From contig JAPPOG010000004.1 of the NCBI GenBank assembly GCA_028818225.1, positions 131,213-195,212 on the forward strand: a stretch of 64,000 nucleotides of DNA, written 5' to 3'. This document shows positions 25,300 to 33,984 of this stretch, piece by piece. The first letter of the stretch is position 1, and every line of letters begins with the position of its first letter. A program made the position numbers and the translations under genes. The notes beneath the pieces were generated by a model. The model had not been told where the DNA came from. It saw only the letters and a program-made list of their open reading frames with translations, and ran no database searches. The DNA is from Gammaproteobacteria bacterium (lineage in GTDB: Bacteria > Pseudomonadota > Gammaproteobacteria > Pseudomonadales > Pseudohongiellaceae).

Positions 25300-26469
25300 A
25301 TGAGTAGCAGCAATAAGCAAATCATACCCGTGCTGGATATGTTTCGGCTGGTTGCTGCTCTCTTTGTTGTTCTCGTCCATTACGAAATAATTTTTGGTCG
25401 CTTTGTTATCTATGGTTCCCTGGGAACGACGGCGCTCTCCTGGTTCTTCGTTTTAAGCGGATTCATAATTGCCTACAACTATCCGAGTCTCGATACATTG
25501 GCTGACTACAAAAAATTTTATGCCCACCGATTTATTCGTATTTATCCGGTTTATTTCCTGTCGGTATTAGTCTCCGCACTGTTTGTAGCTGTAGGCTACA
25601 ACACTATGGGTGATCAGTTTTTTACGGAGGTAAGAAGGCCATTCGAAATTTCCTATGACCTTCCCGAGCAAATGGATAATGCCTTCTGGACTCATGCCAC
25701 ACTACGACATTTAACATTCACTCAATCCATCAGCAGCATTGAAACTTTAAAACTGGTATTTAATGGTCCGCTCTGGTCACTTGTGTTGGAGATCTACTTC
25801 TATCTCGCCTTTCCAATTTTCCTGTTTTTACTTAAGCCCATTAATACCATGGGCCGAATTGTTGCCGCTTTTGTTGTTGGATACATCCTGCAGTTCGCAT
25901 TGATTCAATATTTTCTGCCCGATGTAGAAAGTTACGATGTTATGAATTTGAATGTGCCAGTTTATACAAATCCAGCTATTCGTGGTCTGGAATTTGTTTT
26001 CGGCATGTTGCTCTACAAGGCTTTTTCCTTAATGCCAGAAATCACGACTAAAGAAAAACCAAACCTGGCTCCCTTGTTAATTACGATTGTCGCCTACCTG
26101 GCGATAAATGTTATTGGTGAGCGATACGTGCCCTATCAGTACAGCATGTTTTTCCTGGCAGTACCGGTAGTGACTCTCTTGGTTTTCACCATGGCGAGAT
26201 CACACTGGTATCCTGCGGGAGCGCCTTATAAGTTTTGTCTGTGGGCAGGTGGTATCAGCTACGTGCTTTACTGTTTTCACTGGCCATTGATGGAAATGAT
26301 CCAGTTCTGGGATCTAGTGCCGCAATCCATTCCTTTTCCCTTGCATTTGCCGCTATTGGTGGTGGTGTTACTGGTCGCATCTCATGTTGTTTACAAATGG
26401 GTTGAGACCCCTATCCGAAAATACCTGTATCGACGGCTCGATGCGTCGCGCAAAACCGTGAATCACTAA
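25300..26469 (+). CDS. Acyltransferase 3 family membrane protein (OafA/YrhL type)
   Basis: This 389-residue protein has about ten membrane helices and the acyltransferase-3 marks: VLVHYEIIFG with the catalytic His, then WFFVLSGFIIAYNY, and RFIRIYPVYFLSVL. It transfers acyl groups, often acetyl, to surface polysaccharides, lipids or glycans. Length is normal and no C-terminal SGNH domain is attached. It starts 37 nt after the GMC gene, so it may be in the same transcript, though no functional link is evident. Confidence 0.92.
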   Translation: MSSSNKQIIPVLDMFRLVAALFVVLVHYEIIFGRFVIYGSLGTTALSWFFVLSGFIIAYNYPSLDTLADYKKFYAHRFIRIYPVYFLSVLVSALFVAVGYNTMGDQFFTEVRRPFEISYDLPEQMDNAFWTHATLRHLTFTQSISSIETLKLVFNGPLWSLVLEIYFYLAFPIFLFLLKPINTMGRIVAAFVVGYILQFALIQYFLPDVESYDVMNLNVPVYTNPAIRGLEFVFGMLLYKAFSLMPEITTKEKPNLAPLLITIVAYLAINVIGERYVPYQYSMFFLAVPVVTLLVFTMARSHWYPAGAPYKFCLWAGGISYVLYCFHWPLMEMIQFWDLVPQSIPFPLHLPLLVVVLLVASHVVYKWVETPIRKYLYRRLDASRKTVNH

Positions 26470-26888
26470 TCGCCAGCGAAAAGCGCATCTGATCCTGCTT
26501 TTTGCCATTTTTACTAACCCTTGCGCGCTATTTTATTTTCCGAATTTTTCGTCTTTTTAGCTGCAGTATTGTCGGCTCTGTGCCTCATGATTTTTATTCG
26601 AGTAGCAAAAACTAACGCACTCTGCTGACCTGGCAGCGAATTACCGTTGTATTGCCTGGAAACCCTAAATTGCTGGCATTTGCGGCAAGAGCTTGCCCCA
26701 TTCGAGCTGAATTTGGCAGCTTACTACGCCGGTAAATTTAGACCGGGGTCAAAGCTGTTGCGAATTGTCACAAAAACATGGTTGCAGGCCCGGTGTTAAA
26801 GGGCCTGGAAGCTAGACAGTACCTAGCATTTACGGTTTAATCGGGGAAGTTCCAGTGAGTAATACTAATTAAAGCAAAAGGTAGAACT
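26470..26888. other. 419-bp intergenic region with small hairpins
   Basis: No gene is apparent. There are two short inverted repeats: CCGGT/ACCGG around 26731-26748, and CAGGCCC/GGGCCTG at 26785-26807. Neither is followed by a T-run. The region may be a leader for the lipoprotein gene that starts at 26889 behind AAGGTAG. Confidence 0.5.
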
Positions 26889-27791
26889 ATGAAGATTCAA
26901 TGGCTGCTCCCAGCAATCGCCGTATTCGTCGCAGGGTGTTCACCCGCCGAAAACACAACGAGCGAATCTCCAGCGCAACCTTCGCAAGTCGCAGCAGCGG
27001 CTGAAGCGCCAGGTAGCGATATTCCACGGACTCCCAGCGGAAGGCCAGATTTTAACGGTATCTGGCAGGCGCTAATGAATGCCAACGATAATGTTGAGGC
27101 GGCGCCTCCCAAGGCAGCCTATCAACTGGTTCCCGGCGATTTCGTGCCGGTGCCTGCGCCTGAAGTCGTAGCGATGGGTGCATCAGCGGCCGTACCCGCA
27201 AGTTTTGGTGTGGTTGTCGGTGGCACCATCCCTTACAAGCCGGAAATGATTGCCCGTCGCGATGAAAACCGCGATAACTGGCTGGAGCGTGATCCTGAGA
27301 TCAAGTGCTATATGCCAGGTGTGCCGCGGGCTAACTATCAGCCTCATCCATTCCAGATATTTCAGAGCGAATCGGCGTTCTTTATTGCCTACAGCTTTGC
27401 CGGTGCCGTGCGCAACGTCTTCCTGGAAGATCCTGGCCCGGCGCCATTGGACTCCTGGATGGGCCAGTCCTATGGCTATTGGGACGGAGATACCTTCGTA
27501 GTTGAAGTAACTGGACTCGATGACAGAACCTGGTTCGATCGTGCCGGTAACTTCCACAGCTATGAGCTCAAGGTGACTGAACGCTGGACCATGATGAGTG
27601 AGAACCACATCATGTATGAGGCCACCATGGAAGACCCACAGGTCTATGATGAGCCCTGGACTATCCGTTTGCCACTCTACCGTCGACTGGAAGAGGGCTA
27701 CGAGCTGCCACAATTCAAGTGTGTAGAATTCGTCGAAGAACTGATGTATGGCAGATACCGGAAGGGCCGCGAGGCTGAACTCGGTTTCTAG
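26889..27791 (+). CDS. Lipoprotein of the G(R/K)PDxxGxW / WMGxS family, copy A
   Basis: This 300-residue protein has a lipobox (FVAGC) and a spacer rich in Ala/Ser/Pro. It then carries GRPDFNGIWQ and, further on, SWMGQSYGYWDGDTFVVEV. These two blocks recur in the proteins at 36622 and 41529, defining a family of exported proteins of unknown function that I associate with acidobacteria and marine proteobacteria. A DUF6152 gene follows at 180 nt. This copy is the most diverged: it lacks the YEYACHEGNY block of the other two. A hairpin lies just after the stop. Confidence 0.75.
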   Translation: MKIQWLLPAIAVFVAGCSPAENTTSESPAQPSQVAAAAEAPGSDIPRTPSGRPDFNGIWQALMNANDNVEAAPPKAAYQLVPGDFVPVPAPEVVAMGASAAVPASFGVVVGGTIPYKPEMIARRDENRDNWLERDPEIKCYMPGVPRANYQPHPFQIFQSESAFFIAYSFAGAVRNVFLEDPGPAPLDSWMGQSYGYWDGDTFVVEVTGLDDRTWFDRAGNFHSYELKVTERWTMMSENHIMYEATMEDPQVYDEPWTIRLPLYRRLEEGYELPQFKCVEFVEELMYGRYRKGREAELGF

Positions 27792-27807
27792 CCTAAAATA
27801 GGCTCAA

Positions 27808-27853
27808 AAGGGCCCGAATTACGTATTTCTACTTGGAAATTCGCCGGGCCCTT
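27808..27853 (+). terminator. GC-rich hairpin between lipoprotein and DUF6152 genes
   Basis: AAGGGCCC (27808-27815) pairs with GGGCCCTT (27846-27853), and GAATT/AATTC pairs extend it inward past a small bulge. No T-run follows, so it may attenuate or protect mRNA ends rather than fully terminate. Confidence 0.55.
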
Positions 27854-27971
27854 GTATAAAATGCGGATTGCTGTCCGCTTAACCGAATATTGAAGCGTTC
27901 TGGACAAGGGGAGAGTACTTAAACCAGCGTCAGAATGCTGAGAATTAAGCTAAAAATGGGGTGAATACACG

Positions 27972-28421
27972 ATGAAAATAAAATTATTGGCTTTAGCAGC
28001 TGTAACCGCGGTAGGTGTTATTGCGATCAAGCCTCCAGCAACCGCACACCACGCGTTCTCTGCTGAATTTGATGCGAATCTTCCAGTTCGTCTAGGTGGC
28101 CCGATTACTCGAGTTGAGTGGATCAATCCACATACCTGGATTCACTTGGATAATAATGACCCAGAATCAACTCGTGATCCTGGTCCATGGATGGTTGAGG
28201 GTGGTACGCCGAATACGCTATTGCGTCGTGGTATCAACCGCAATTCTCTGGTGTTAGGTACAGATATCGTTGTGACTGGCTACCAGAGCAAAGACCGTCT
28301 ATGTGAGCCAACTTGCCGTGCCAATGGCCGTGACATTACGTTCCCTGATGGACGTAAGTTGTTCATGGGGTCTAGCGGAACCGGCGCGCCACGTGACGGC
28401 TCCGATCCTACTGAAAATTAA
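27972..28421 (+). CDS. DUF6152-family exported protein
   Basis: This 149-residue protein has a signal peptide ending ATAHH and the DUF6152 pattern HHAFSAEFD, then VRLGGPITRVEWINPHTWIHLD and a C-terminal NGRDITFPDGRKLFMGSS. It is a small periplasmic beta-rich domain of unknown function. It follows a member of the WMGxS family and is closed by a perfect terminator, so it may be a partner of that lipoprotein (inference from position). Confidence 0.88.
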   Translation: MKIKLLALAAVTAVGVIAIKPPATAHHAFSAEFDANLPVRLGGPITRVEWINPHTWIHLDNNDPESTRDPGPWMVEGGTPNTLLRRGINRNSLVLGTDIVVTGYQSKDRLCEPTCRANGRDITFPDGRKLFMGSSGTGAPRDGSDPTEN

Positions 28422-28440
28422 GGGTTAAAGGTCTAAATAA

Positions 28441-28473
28441 AAACCCGGTATCGAGAGATACCGGGTTTTTTTT
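28441..28473 (+). terminator. Rho-independent terminator after DUF6152 gene
   Basis: AAACCCGGTATC (28441-28452) pairs perfectly with GATACCGGGTTT (28457-28468) around the tetraloop GAGA, followed by T to 28473. Confidence 0.95.
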
Positions 28474-28812
28474 CGCCTGTTGAACAGGACGCGCTGGCTG
28501 CAAGCCACAATAGCTTCGTCACCTGCTACTCGGAAATTGCTCATGTATTGCCTATACACTCCGCTTTTCCGAGCATCAGCTTCCTCGCTCTTTAGGCTTT
28601 CGCTCACCGCTCGAATTAGCAATCCCTTCGATTGGAACTCTGCAGGATTTCGAGAAACGAGAGTTAATAAATAGCGAAGCTAAAATTTAGGGCCAGCACC
28701 GAGCCAAGAAAAAAGACTCGAGTAAATACGCGAGGCTGCTTTCCGAAGCGAGGGAATCCTGGAGGGATGAGGCCCGTAGAGAGCATTTATTGGCTCTCGT
28801 TAACTTCTACAA
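28474..28812. other. Intergenic region with extended stem-loop, possible extragenic repeat
   Basis: No convincing gene. CTCGGAAA (28529-28536) pairs with TTTCCGAG (28566-28573), with an inner TGTAT/ATACA stem (28544-28548 with 28554-28558) around a 5-nt loop. The sequence on both sides is purine-biased on one strand and stays open in frame without gene-like signals, which fits an extragenic repeat element. Only one copy is visible here. Confidence 0.4.
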
Positions 28813-29289
28813 CTATAGCCTTTTCAGATACCGGCAAACCGGAAAATTCTCAAAGCCCATGCTTTCATAGGTTGCTCGAGCTGCAGTATGTCCCGGATCA
28901 CCACCGGTTTCCACCATCGCCAGATCGAGACCTTTTGCTTTGATCATCTTCAAACACTCTTCCGTAAGTTGGGTGGCAATGCCTTTGCGGCGGTGATCTG
29001 GATCTACCGCGACGATATATACTTGCCCAAGAAAATCTTCCGGGTGATAAGAGGCTGCAGCGAAACCAATGACATTGTCATCTTCAACTGCAACAATCTT
29101 ATCTATTTCGTCATCTCCTCGAATGGTAGTCAAAGTTCGCATTTGTTCCGCTTGCCAGTCTGGCACAAACACTTCGTAAATTTCCGGGCTGATGGCAGTA
29201 GACATTCCTTCGAACACGGGTTTCCAGCAGCGCATTGTTATGTCCACAAGAATTTCCCAATCTTGTTCTTGATAATCTCTAATATGCAT
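28813..29289 (-). CDS. GNAT-family N-acetyltransferase
   Basis: This 158-residue cytoplasmic protein starts at ATG 29289 (MHIRDYQEQDWEIL) behind AAGGAAG; a longer open frame to 29322 has no ribosome site. The GNAT acetyl-CoA loop is visible as VDPDHRRKGIATQLTEE near residues 101-117, preceded by the beta strand GQVYIVAV. The C-terminus AARATYESMGFENFPV is the usual beta7 region. Substrate unknown. It stands alone. Confidence 0.92.
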   Translation of the reverse strand: MHIRDYQEQDWEILVDITMRCWKPVFEGMSTAISPEIYEVFVPDWQAEQMRTLTTIRGDDEIDKIVAVEDDNVIGFAAASYHPEDFLGQVYIVAVDPDHRRKGIATQLTEECLKMIKAKGLDLAMVETGGDPGHTAARATYESMGFENFPVCRYLKRL

Positions 29290-29627
29290 TTTTCTTCCTT
29301 CGTGCTTAACGGTCGTTAGCACTTAATAAATTAGTTTAGTCAAAGCGACAGCCCGTAATACAGGCTGGCTGATAGCTTTGAAGTGTCCAGGAATTGGTAG
29401 GAGATTAGCGTATTCGCAATGCAGAAAAATTTGGAAGTATCATTTTGGGCTCAGGATCAGAGAGTGGCTTTAGATTGGATTCTATCGCTTTCATAGTTGA
29501 GCAGCGAGCGAGAGAGCAAAAGCCGAGGCAAAAAGATTTTCGGGCGAGGCGCGTATTGAAATACGTAAAGAGTCAGAAAATCGTTTTACCGAAGGATATT
29601 GTGTTCGCAGCCGCTGCGTTTCGCATA
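29290..29627. other. Intergenic region with imperfect hairpin, possible extragenic repeat
   Basis: No gene is supported between the GNAT start and the end of the anchor-protein gene. GATTTTC (29535-29541) pairs with GAAAATC (29576-29582), with an inner CGTAT/ATACG stem at 29552-29565. The layout (outer stem, spacer, inner palindrome) resembles the hairpin at 28529-28573. Confidence 0.35.
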
Positions 29628-30194
29628 CTACTCTGCAACGGGGTCGATTACTCGCGAATAATCACCACCATCGCGGAAAACAGTGGAATCCAGGAAAAAC
29701 CCGGAGGCGTAAAGCCTTACCACCACAGTACTCAGGCCCCTGTTTTCCCAGAACCAGCCGTGGATACCGTTAAACGGGGCATGGAAAGAGCCGGTACGGC
29801 TGACGTCATTCCCTTGTTCAAAGCTTTCTGCTCCCTCTGCTCCTATTCCAGCTGGTTCTGCATGCATGTCGAAATAGACTTCTCCGTCTGCCACCCAGGT
29901 GAACACCATCGGCGCATCGAGATCCATGGTGTACTTATATTCCACGGATTGAAAAGGCCCGAGTTCAAATTCCACAAAGTCGGAGCGGTGCATCTCGAGC
30001 TGTTCTTCGAATGGATTTTCTGCGCGGGAGAGTGCGATTACACCAGTGAGTTCGCCAGTGCCAAGAGGATCTACACCAAACTCCGCAGGTAAAATCGCAG
30101 CTAATAAAACGATTAGTCCAACTACAAAAGCGACGCCTGTGGCTTTTAAGATGGTTTTGGGAGAGGGTGCTTGTGAGGTATCAGGTTCAGCCAT
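29628..30194 (-). CDS. Single-pass transmembrane anchor protein in HupE operon
   Basis: This protein of 188 residues starts at ATG 30194 (MAEPDTSQ) with GGAG 6 nt upstream; the frame runs further upstream to 30236 but would overlap hupE-like coding. It has one membrane helix near residues 17-38 and a periplasmic beta-rich domain with QSVEYKYTMDLDAPMVFTW and HGWFWENRG. The fold has no known enzyme motif that I recognise. It lies 13 nt after the HupE-like gene, last in a three-gene operon. Confidence 0.8.
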   Translation of the reverse strand: MAEPDTSQAPSPKTILKATGVAFVVGLIVLLAAILPAEFGVDPLGTGELTGVIALSRAENPFEEQLEMHRSDFVEFELGPFQSVEYKYTMDLDAPMVFTWVADGEVYFDMHAEPAGIGAEGAESFEQGNDVSRTGSFHAPFNGIHGWFWENRGLSTVVVRLYASGFFLDSTVFRDGGDYSRVIDPVAE

Positions 30195-30207
30195 GACTAC
30201 TCCAGGA

Positions 30208-30921
30208 CTAAACTGCAGGCAACAGCAGATAAGCACTCATCTGATAGCCTGCTAGTAAAAAACCACCGGTCATTAGTGCTGTGTTGGTGGCGAAGGCATG
30301 CCGCAAGTAGCTTTCGTTAGTGCGCCATATGCTTAGTAATATGAGCACCGCTGACAGTGCCAGTATTTGCCCAATCTCAACACCCACATTAAAACTGATA
30401 ATGTTTGTTACCAGACCATTGTCGGAGATTGTGAATTCCTGCAGTTTGGTCGCCAAACCCAGCCCATGAAACAAACCGAAAACGAAAACAGCGATCTTGG
30501 TGTTTGGTTCGAAACCCAAAAGTCGCTTAAAGCCGTCGAGGTTTTCAAAAGCTTTGTAGACAATAGACAAGCCGATAATGGCATCGATGATGTAGGCATT
30601 GACACGGAGGTCAGCCAGAACGCCAAACAACAGGGTTATGCTGTGTCCGATAGCGAAAAGCGTAACGTACTGCACAACATGTTTTGGTCGGTAGAGGAAA
30701 AAAATTACCCCGACTAAAAACAGGAGATGGTCATATCCTGTGACCATGTGTTTGGCTCCCAGGTACATGAAAGGTGCCACGGCGGGGCCATCGATTGCCT
30801 GAACAAAATTCGCATCAGAACCTTCGATGGTGTGACCAAATGCACTGACCGCGAAAAGCGCCAGGAAACCTGTCGCTAGTATTTTCAGCACTACATGCTG
30901 TTCTCGATCAAATTGTTTCAT
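30208..30921 (-). CDS. HupE/UreJ-family membrane protein
   Basis: This 237-residue inner-membrane protein carries the HupE/UreJ signature GAKHMVTGYDHLLFLVGVI near residue 55, a second motif AIGHSITL, and GLFHGLGLA near residue 148, with about six to seven helices. HupE and UreJ proteins are nickel or cobalt permeases associated with hydrogenase or urease; neither enzyme is visible here, so the metal and client are open. It begins 2 nt after the stop of the cytochrome c-like lipoprotein gene, implying one transcript. Confidence 0.88.
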   Translation of the reverse strand: MKQFDREQHVVLKILATGFLALFAVSAFGHTIEGSDANFVQAIDGPAVAPFMYLGAKHMVTGYDHLLFLVGVIFFLYRPKHVVQYVTLFAIGHSITLLFGVLADLRVNAYIIDAIIGLSIVYKAFENLDGFKRLLGFEPNTKIAVFVFGLFHGLGLATKLQEFTISDNGLVTNIISFNVGVEIGQILALSAVLILLSIWRTNESYLRHAFATNTALMTGGFLLAGYQMSAYLLLPAV

Positions 30922-30923
30922 GA

Positions 30924-31436
30924 TTAATCAGCGGAAGGGTCAACAAAGCGATTATTGATTTCAGGATTGTAGGCCTGATGACAGGCGGTACACACCGAAT
31001 AGAGTTGTGCCCCGGCCTGGAAAAAATCCTCTTTATTTTGAGTTGCCGCAGCTTCCATGGCGAGTAATCCGGCTGTGCTTAATCCCTCCGAATAGATCAT
31101 CCAGGCATCGTTATCCACTGCCCGTCCGGGTAGGGCCAGCATGTTGCCAGTTTCCACCACGATTGCAGCCTGGGCTCTTACATATTCCCAGCCATCATCC
31201 GTGGTTGGGTAGAGCTCTTCATAGCCCGCAGCATCTATTACCCAACCGCCAGAATCCCACAGTATGTCTGATGCAGGTTCCAGCACTAAAGCCATGAGTT
31301 CCTGCATATTTAGCTCGGTATTATAGGCAGACTCTGTCATAACTTCTTCGGCTGGTTCCTCGGCTGAGCAGGCGACTAAGCTGGCCACCAGGAACAGTAA
31401 TACCCAGCGCAGGCTTACTGAATTTTGCTTGTTCAT
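30924..31436 (-). CDS. Cytochrome c'-like lipoprotein with C-terminal CTACH heme site
   Basis: This 170-residue lipoprotein has the lipobox LVAC (Cys23) and a helical domain ending in a heme c motif, CTACH at 149-153, close to the C-terminus. The C-terminal position of CxxCH matches class II cytochromes c (c' or c556 type), four-helix bundles in the periplasm. It leads a three-gene operon with HupE/UreJ-like and anchor proteins. Electron transfer linked to metal transport or metal reduction is one possibility, but no direct evidence exists. Confidence 0.85.
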   Translation of the reverse strand: MNKQNSVSLRWVLLFLVASLVACSAEEPAEEVMTESAYNTELNMQELMALVLEPASDILWDSGGWVIDAAGYEELYPTTDDGWEYVRAQAAIVVETGNMLALPGRAVDNDAWMIYSEGLSTAGLLAMEAAATQNKEDFFQAGAQLYSVCTACHQAYNPEINNRFVDPSAD

Positions 31437-31611
31437 AGCGATAATCCAAAAATTCGTTTAGTTGCGGCCAATTGCCTAGAGGCAGGCTTTAGTTTTCTGT
31501 CCAGCTGCTGCTATGATGCAAAGGCAATGGCCGATAAAGGCAATAGAGTCTGCCTGAAATCGCCGGTTTTATCCACTTCTCAACAGTTTCAAACGGTTTG
31601 AAAGCCTGCCT

Positions 31612-32763
31612 ATGTTAGCGATATTTAGACTATTTTCCATGGTACTCCTCTTGAGTGCCTGGGCAATTGCTGCCCAGGGCGAGGTGCTGATTAAGGCGAC
31701 TCCGGATAATGGTGTGCAGCCTCGGCTCACACTAGATGCCAATGGCGGCGTGCATCTGTTGTATTTTAAAAAGCGCCTCAATACCCCCGCCGCGCGCGAG
31801 GGGAATCTCTACTACCGTCAGTACGATGTTGAGACAGGGCGTTTTGGGCTTGCCGTCAAAGTATCCAGTTCCGCTTTTGCCATGCAGACTTTTTCCATTG
31901 CCCGTGCGGCCATGGCAATCACCGATGATGGACGTATTCATGTGATGTGGTACTACCCAAGGACTGCGGAATTTATTTATAGCCGCAGCAATCCTGAGCG
32001 CACAGCTTTTGAGCAACAGCGATCAATGGTTGAGAATTTTCGTGAGGGCATTGATGCTGGAGGAGACCTGGCCGCAATAGGTTCGCAAGTGGCACTGGTA
32101 TGGGGAGCGGGAGACTTACAGGCAGAAGATGAACGCACCATGTTTGCGCGCTTCTCCCATGATGCGGGAGAGAGCTTCGGCGAGGAGATCATGCTCAGCA
32201 ACCCTGATCTGGGCGCCTGTGCCTGCTGCTCCCTGGCGACTGATTACCTGGATGAGAGTAATTTGTTAGTAGCTTATCGGTCTGCAATCGATGGTATCGG
32301 CAGACACATGCAGTTACTAACCGTGAGCGGAACTGACAATGAGCTGACAGGCGCCAGTTATGGATCTATGCATGATCTGCAGCAATGGGAGCTTTCTGCT
32401 TGCCCATTGAGTACCAACGACATCGTGCGCGCAGGGGATGATCAACGCTGGTTGGTATTCGAAACCGAGAGCAGAATCGTGCAAATGGATTTACGCAATC
32501 AGGCAGATATAGCCAAGATAGCTGAGCCATTTACCGAAACCCGTCAAAAAAATCCGGCACTCGCAATTAATGATCAAGGATTGAGATTGATTGCCTGGGG
32601 TGAGGCGATTAGTCATGCCCGTGGTGGGCGTCTAAATATTCGAATAGTAGAAAAGAATGGAGAAGATACTGGCTATGTGCTTGAGGAAGAAATTGAAATA
32701 ACTCAGTACAGTTTCCCGGCGGCGGCAGCCCTTCCAGATGGAAATTTCCTGGTGCTTTATTAG
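31612..32763 (+). CDS. Exported sialidase-like (BNR) propeller protein
   Basis: This 383-residue protein has a signal peptide ending AIAAQG and beta-propeller repeats with Asp-box-like blocks such as TPDNGVQPRLTLDANGG and FSHDAGESFGEE. A tight Cys cluster, GACACCSLA, lies near residue 202 and may bind metal or form disulfides. It resembles proteins annotated as exo-alpha-sialidase, but the sialidase Arg triad is not clear, so substrate and even enzymatic activity are uncertain. It converges with the next gene, with 3 nt between stops. Confidence 0.7.
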   Translation: MLAIFRLFSMVLLLSAWAIAAQGEVLIKATPDNGVQPRLTLDANGGVHLLYFKKRLNTPAAREGNLYYRQYDVETGRFGLAVKVSSSAFAMQTFSIARAAMAITDDGRIHVMWYYPRTAEFIYSRSNPERTAFEQQRSMVENFREGIDAGGDLAAIGSQVALVWGAGDLQAEDERTMFARFSHDAGESFGEEIMLSNPDLGACACCSLATDYLDESNLLVAYRSAIDGIGRHMQLLTVSGTDNELTGASYGSMHDLQQWELSACPLSTNDIVRAGDDQRWLVFETESRIVQMDLRNQADIAKIAEPFTETRQKNPALAINDQGLRLIAWGEAISHARGGRLNIRIVEKNGEDTGYVLEEEIEITQYSFPAAAALPDGNFLVLY

Positions 32764-32766
32764 TTT

Positions 32767-33366
32767 TTAATTTCCAGGAAATGGGGGTCGATTAATCTGC
32801 TGCCGAATCAATTCTTCCTGTTGCTCGTCCCACTGCTGCTCAATTAAGGAATTAGTGTGTTGTCTTTGTTGCAGAATTCCATTTTGCAGCAAGCGCCGTT
32901 CGGCGTTCATCGTTTGCTCGAATTCAAGCTCGGCAATGCGTCTATTTATTGTGCTGGTGGCCTGTGATTGAGAAGGATTTCCCTGCAGTAGATTGAATGC
33001 ACTAACGACATGTTCTGTTCTCTTTTGTAAAGCGTCCTCACCACAGACAAGTTCAATGCCGCGCATTAATTCCAGATTCGTCTCTGCGTCCCCAGCGGAA
33101 GTAATTTCGCCAGTCACAAAGTCCTCTCTCCAGGCCTTCAGGGCATCACAATGCGCCAGGTAGTCCGCCAGCAATGATCCATCGACCGAGCGCAGAAAAG
33201 AATTACAGCTACTGACTGCCTGCTCTGTTGCACCCTGCTCAAAGTGATTCAGACAAATTCTGGCCTGCTCATCGAGAGTGGCCAGCGCTTCAGAGGCAAA
33301 TTGGATGCGCGAATCGAGGGTCGTTTCCTGGGCAGAGGCAGTTGCTGAAATTAGAGAGATCGCCAT
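32767..33366 (-). CDS. Exported helical protein, unknown function (start uncertain)
   Basis: The recognisable part encodes a signal peptide core (AHAILGSLMAISLISATASAQ) and about 180 residues of mostly helical, Gln/Glu-rich sequence with four Cys (CLNHF, SSCNSF, AHCD, LVCGED) and a coiled-coil-like C-terminus. The frame is open back to 33666, but that stretch overlaps the YkgJ gene. ATG 33366 gives too short a signal peptide, so a rare start between 33369 and about 33400 is likely. No family recognised. The 32767 end abuts the convergent propeller gene. Confidence 0.6.
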   Translation of the reverse strand: MAISLISATASAQETTLDSRIQFASEALATLDEQARICLNHFEQGATEQAVSSCNSFLRSVDGSLLADYLAHCDALKAWREDFVTGEITSAGDAETNLELMRGIELVCGEDALQKRTEHVVSAFNLLQGNPSQSQATSTINRRIAELEFEQTMNAERRLLQNGILQQRQHTNSLIEQQWDEQQEELIRQQINRPPFPGN

Positions 33367-33403
33367 CAATGAACCCAGGATTGCATGGGCTGGTATGCGG
33401 AAA

Positions 33404-33838
33404 TTACTCGTAAATCTCGAAGCGCTGATCCCACTTCTTGAAGCGCTTACGACAGTACTTTTCCAGTTGTCTGTGGCTTGAGAACCATAGCTCGACAGCG
33501 TCTTTAATCCGCACATCATATTCGCAATAGTCATTGGTGTACTCCCGGCATACCCAGGGTCGAGTCTCATAAATACTACAAACCCCGCCCGGTAGCAAAT
33601 GACTGCAATTGGTTTGGATGTGCAGAAACCAGCCATCAACATCTTTAAAGACATTGATGTTTTCATGGGACACCTGCCATAACAGGTGATCGAAATCTTC
33701 TTTCGATTTGGGAGCAGGGATTTTTTGGTTGATAGAATTACAACAAATTGACTGCGTACATTTACGACATTTTTTATCTATCTTAACGTTGCTGATATCG
33801 ATTGCATCAACAAGATTAACTTTTTCCTTAGCATTCAT
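33404..33838 (-). CDS. YkgJ-family cysteine cluster protein
   Basis: This 144-residue cytoplasmic protein has the Cys pattern CRKCTQSICC near residues 24-33, then CSHLLPGGVCSIYETRPWVCREY, which is the zinc/iron-chelating YkgJ (CxxCxxxCC) motif set. It probably binds a metal; no enzyme activity is known. A hydrophobic exported protein gene follows on the same strand with overlap-level spacing, and the DUF6351 gene diverges from it. Confidence 0.88.
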   Translation of the reverse strand: MNAKEKVNLVDAIDISNVKIDKKCRKCTQSICCNSINQKIPAPKSKEDFDHLLWQVSHENINVFKDVDGWFLHIQTNCSHLLPGGVCSIYETRPWVCREYTNDYCEYDVRIKDAVELWFSSHRQLEKYCRKRFKKWDQRFEIYE

Positions 33839-33984
33839 GTCCCGGTCCGTTTCAAGCTGCTGTGAAGCTCATTTTGAAAGACAGGCATTCTAACACCACT
33901 CGTATTACAATAGTGATCCAGAACTTTAAAAATATGCAGACAAAATTACGAAATTATCGTAACCAAAATCTCCCGGAGAGAGCT

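Noticed and set aside
28480-28674. Plus-strand frame of 64 codons after the DUF6152 terminator
   Set aside because: No ribosome site, lies across the stem-loop region, and the residues do not resemble a protein family.
29445-30092. Long plus-strand frame across the anchor-protein gene
   Set aside because: It lies antisense to the anchor-protein gene, which has a good ribosome site and a clear operon position; the frame has no gene-like start signals.
33367-33666. Upstream extension of the exported helical protein at 32767
   Set aside because: It lies wholly over the YkgJ gene and precedes a normal signal peptide core, so it is unlikely to be translated in this frame.
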